Source: Hypoxylon rubiginosum (Eukaryota > Ascomycota > Sordariomycetes > Xylariales > Hypoxylaceae). From it: 64,000 bases of DNA. A model generated the notes under the pieces. It was not told where the DNA came from and did not search any database. It worked only from the letters and a program-made list of their open reading frames with translations. Of this stretch, positions 60,931 to 64,000 are shown in pieces. The position numbers were made by a program, and so were the translations under genes. Where the stretch lies: the NCBI GenBank assembly GCA_902806565.1, contig CADCXA010000053.1, positions 186,001-250,000 on the forward strand. The letters are read 5' to 3'. Every line of letters starts with the position of its first letter. Positions within the stretch are counted from its first letter, which is position 1.

Positions 60931-62200
60931 ATGAGGCTCATCATCCGCGACGACTCGGAAACAGCCAGTTTCTACGTGGCCAATTACATCATCGAAAGAA
61001 TCCGACACTTCAACCCTACCCCGTCACATCCCTTCGTGCTCGGCCTGCCTACGGGCTCCAGTCCTCTTGGTGTATACAGGTTATTAGTCGAGCAGTACAA
61101 GGCTGGAAACGTAGGTGCTAGCTACCTAAGATATGGATTCTGGGAATAAGGACTGACAAGATGCTTATTAGATCTCCTTCGAAAATGTTGTCACTTTCAA
61201 CATGGTATGATACGTGACCTCCTACATCGGAAAGTACTTAAACTGCTTACACCGGAATAGGACGAATATGTCGGTATCCCTCGGGACCACGCAGAAAGTT
61301 ACCACTCTTTCATGTGGAAACACTTCTTTTCTCACGTTAACGTGAACCCAAACAACGTGCACATCCTCAACGGCAACGCAGAGAATCTCGAGGCCGAATG
61401 CGTTGAGTATGAGGCACAGATCAAGCGTGCCGGAGGCATCGACTTGTTTTTGGGCGGTATTGGAGAAGATGGTCACATCGCCTTCAACGAGCCCGGCTCC
61501 AGCTTGGCCTCGAGAACTCGTGTCAAGACGCTAGCTTATGACACTATTCTTGCCAATTCGCGTTTCTTCGACAACGACATCGATAAGGTCCCCAAGATGG
61601 CTCTGACGGTTGGTGTTCAGACCGTTCTCGAGGCGAGGGAAATCGTCGTCATTATCTTAGGTGCCCGCAAAGCTCTCGCCCTGCAGAGATGCATCGAGCA
61701 GGGTGTCAACCACATGTGGACGCTTTCGAGTCTCCAGCTGCATCCCCACCCCATGATAGTGTGCGATGAGGACGCGACGCTGGAGCTTCAGGTTAAGACG
61801 GTCAAGGTAAGTTTATATATATCCAGTATGCACTCTTATGGACTGCCAGCTAAAGATATTGAAATCACAGTATTTTAAGAGCATCGAGCAAGTTGCCAGA
61901 CAGCAAGGCTTCGAGCAGATTCTTCCCTCGAGCATTCGAACAGGACCTCACTCTGTAATACCCAAGACTGTGATTGATGAGGTACAATCCCCTACGATCT
62001 TGTCGCCGCAGCCGATGACATCTCGTCTATTGCGCGCGACGCCAGCCACCGAGTACCCCTTGCGGTCGGTGTCCCCAGACCTGGTCCCGGACCGAATGGC
62101 GGACCGGGTCACGGACCGGGTCGGCATACCAGACATTTCGAGGCGATTAACCCCACAACCCGAACATCAGCAGCAACGAATAGCTAGTGTTGGAGCGTAG
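60931..62200 (+). CDS. dam1: Glucosamine-6-phosphate deaminase
   Basis: There are four exons: 60931-61110, 61172-61204 (only 33 nt), 61261-61806 and 61871-62200 (362 residues). All three introns are phase 0. The protein converts glucosamine-6-phosphate to fructose-6-phosphate and ammonia, the last step of GlcNAc use. NagB hallmarks: LGLPTGSSPLGVYRLL (37-52), FNMDEYVG with Asp72, and GGIGEDGHIAFNEPGSS with Asp141, His143 and Glu148. These catalytic residues carry exactly the bacterial NagB numbering. Following them come VPKMALTVGVQTVLEA and VNHMWTLSSLQLHP. After about residue 265 the protein has a fungal extension of about 100 residues, rich in Pro/Arg/Gln, not needed for the core fold. It lies divergent from hxk3, at the edge of the cluster. 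Confidence 0.95.
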
Positions 62201-63666
62201 ATAATTTCAGGAATCATCATGTTAAGCGGAATGATAGATGGATAGATCACGGAACGGCACACGGACGTAAATGAATGGCTTACTCCCGATAAATTGAGAA
62301 CTACCTGGGCTAAGACAGAATTTAAGGTACCATATCTAAATTGACAACGTATGGGAACTAACGAGGAGGTAGTCCATCTATGGGAAATGACTGAATTAGA
62401 TCGAGTTGAGCCTTATATCAATACGCTGAATTGGTAGTCCTGAGCATTTTTTATGCTACGATACCTTCCATCTTATGAGAGGCAAACGTGTTTATAGGAT
62501 CAGCATAGCGTATGGTAGACATTAGATACCCAAATATAATTATTCACTGTGTATCGACTTTAGTTTCTGCGTCTTTGTGAAATTTCTCTTTTGTTTTTAG
62601 TGATTTAATTTGATGGCTCTCATTATCATCGTCAGTCTATGTCCGGCATTTATATGTCTACCTTCTTTTCAACGACACAAAGTGAAGCATACCTAGGTAG
62701 GTAGATACCGTAGGACGACGTAGAGTATGCGAAGTAAGTCCTACGAATATAATTTACCGGATGTTCAGCTCAGTACTACAACAGCATTTGAGTTGTCATA
62801 TTTTGCGACCACGATGATGCTGTTTGGCAATCTTTCAACTCAATCTGCAAACTCAGGTCGTGTCTGAGACCTGAGACATCGCTTGGGAATATAACGATAT
62901 GTCTCTGCCACCATAGAGCAGGTGTTCATAGATATTTATCAGTAGATATTCGTTATCGATGTGGCAGTTATAATTCTTAAAAGTTGATGGTGCACTTGTC
63001 TTACTTGGATGACGTAGATGACGAGTCCGTCTGACAAAGGTTGCTTCGACTTGTCACTTTTATTTCTGATGATAAGGGGGGGCAGATCTCCCGTCGAACC
63101 CCCCATCCCCGATAACGCTAGAGCCGATAAGCTTTGTGGGGGGTGTTACCTCATCTTCTACATGTCTCACACTACAACTTCCTCTTCTGCGACCGTTAAC
63201 CGTCAGGCTGAGTGCCCAGGAACCAATCCTGTAGTGGCGCATATTAATCATTCCTAATTTTCTGTTGTAAACTACACCGTCACTAAGACATGAGCAACGA
63301 GACACATCATCTTGGACTATACTTTGTAACTGGCATTAGTACGATTGTTACTCGACGCGAAAGAACTGAGAGAGTGATTATTTATATACGACGATATGAT
63401 CTGTTATCTGTACTATACCAAGCCTGCTCGAAGCCCAGTCTAGGATCTAACGATCTATCGTCTTGGGCTGCTTGGCTTTTATGTAGACGCGTAGCCGGAA
63501 AATCGTGCAGGGACCTCATCTTTTCTTTATTTTTATATTCCTTCCTTGGAAAAGCATCGAATCAATCTCTAATACTTGGAATAAAACCCTGCTAGCCTAC
63601 TTGTCCTAAGACCGGCTACGCGTACTATGTAAACGAGTGGCTGTCGGGACGGGGGACCTGCAGATT
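62201..63666. other. Intergenic region downstream of dam1
   Basis: AT-rich, with a CCTAGGTAGGTAGATACC block near 62692-62709. No coding signal and no trace of a sugar transporter was found. Confidence 0.5.
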
Positions 63667-63999
63667 TTAATCTATTATCTTCTGTCGACTTTTTGCTTTG
63701 GTCGTATTTTGGAAGCTAGACTGAACCATCATTGGCCAGAGGAGTTGGTGAGGGGACGCGAGTGAAGGCTGCGATAGGCCAAATGATGCTGGCAAATGAC
63801 CGTGGGAGATACGATCACCAACTTCTACCTGGTTTACCCCCGCATCTGGCTGATGACCTGCCTCCTCGTCCTCCTCCCCGTCCTCCTCCCCGTCCTCCCC
63901 CGTCTGCTTCTGGCTACACCTACCGAGGCAGGCTGGTAGGATGGCACATACCAACAAAAGACAGCCACCCAGGCCAATCGCGTGCCTTACCACACCTGG
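63667..63999 (-). CDS. Weak ORF open to the right edge, unknown
   Basis: The frame has no stop between 63999 and 63667, so it could be the 3' part of a gene beginning beyond the window. It contains a hydrophobic stretch (GGCLLLVCAILPACLG) followed by a Glu/Asp run that comes from a CCTCCTCGT-type repeat at about 63860-63903. No domain recognised; chance is quite possible. Confidence 0.18.
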   Translation of the reverse strand, partial: PGVVRHAIGLGGCLLLVCAILPACLGRCSQKQTGEDGEEDGEEDEEAGHQPDAGVNQVEVGDRISHGHLPASFGLSQPSLASPHQLLWPMMVQSSFQNTTKAKSRQKIID

Positions 64000-64000
64000 C

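Noticed and set aside
1..64000. CRISPR arrays, bacterial promoters or operons
   Set aside because: The spliced genes show this is a eukaryotic nuclear genome; the tandem repeats lack spacer structure.

Overview
The window is nuclear DNA of a filamentous ascomycete, most likely a Sordariomycete. Coding regions are interrupted by short introns (about 50-150 nt, GTNNGT donors, CTAAC/CTGAC-like branch sites). The gene content is typical of Pezizomycotina: a fungal SREBP, an Ndt80-like regulator, a GH3-GNAT N-acetylglucosaminidase and a KHA1-type antiporter. Gene models were spliced by hand from frame continuity and splice signals. Family names come from recognised motifs, not from a search.

Layout. 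1-7 kb: the 3' end of a catechol-type intradiol dioxygenase, a secreted cysteine-rich five-module protein (minus) and a four-exon KHA1-like K+/H+ antiporter. 7-24 kb: a gene-poor tract of about 17 kb, full of microsatellites and AGGTA/TACCT palindromes. It holds only weak candidates: small minus-strand ORFs near 8, 12 and 18.4-19.7 kb. 24-29 kb: a bZIP transcription factor and a small three-exon CIA30-domain gene that no long ORF reveals. 29-34 kb: a second gene-poor tract with one strong hairpin. 34-46 kb: a full-length SREBP (minus), a single-pass membrane protein with a proline-rich tail (minus), and an Srs2/UvrD-type DNA helicase (plus).

46-62 kb is the main feature: an N-acetylglucosamine (GlcNAc) catabolic cluster. 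It contains GlcNAc-6-phosphate deacetylase (dac1), an intracellular GH3 beta-N-acetylglucosaminidase with a GNAT-like C-terminal domain (nag3), an Ndt80-family regulator (ron1), a GlcNAc kinase of the hexokinase family (hxk3) and glucosamine-6-phosphate deaminase (dam1). Together they would release GlcNAc from chitin oligomers in the cytosol, phosphorylate it, deacetylate it and deaminate it to fructose-6-phosphate. RON1 is the probable local activator. This matches the RON1-controlled cluster known from Trichoderma reesei. The transporter (ngt1) is not in the window.

The last 1.8 kb holds only a weak ORF running off the right edge. No rRNA, convincing tRNA, CRISPR array or intact transposon was seen.
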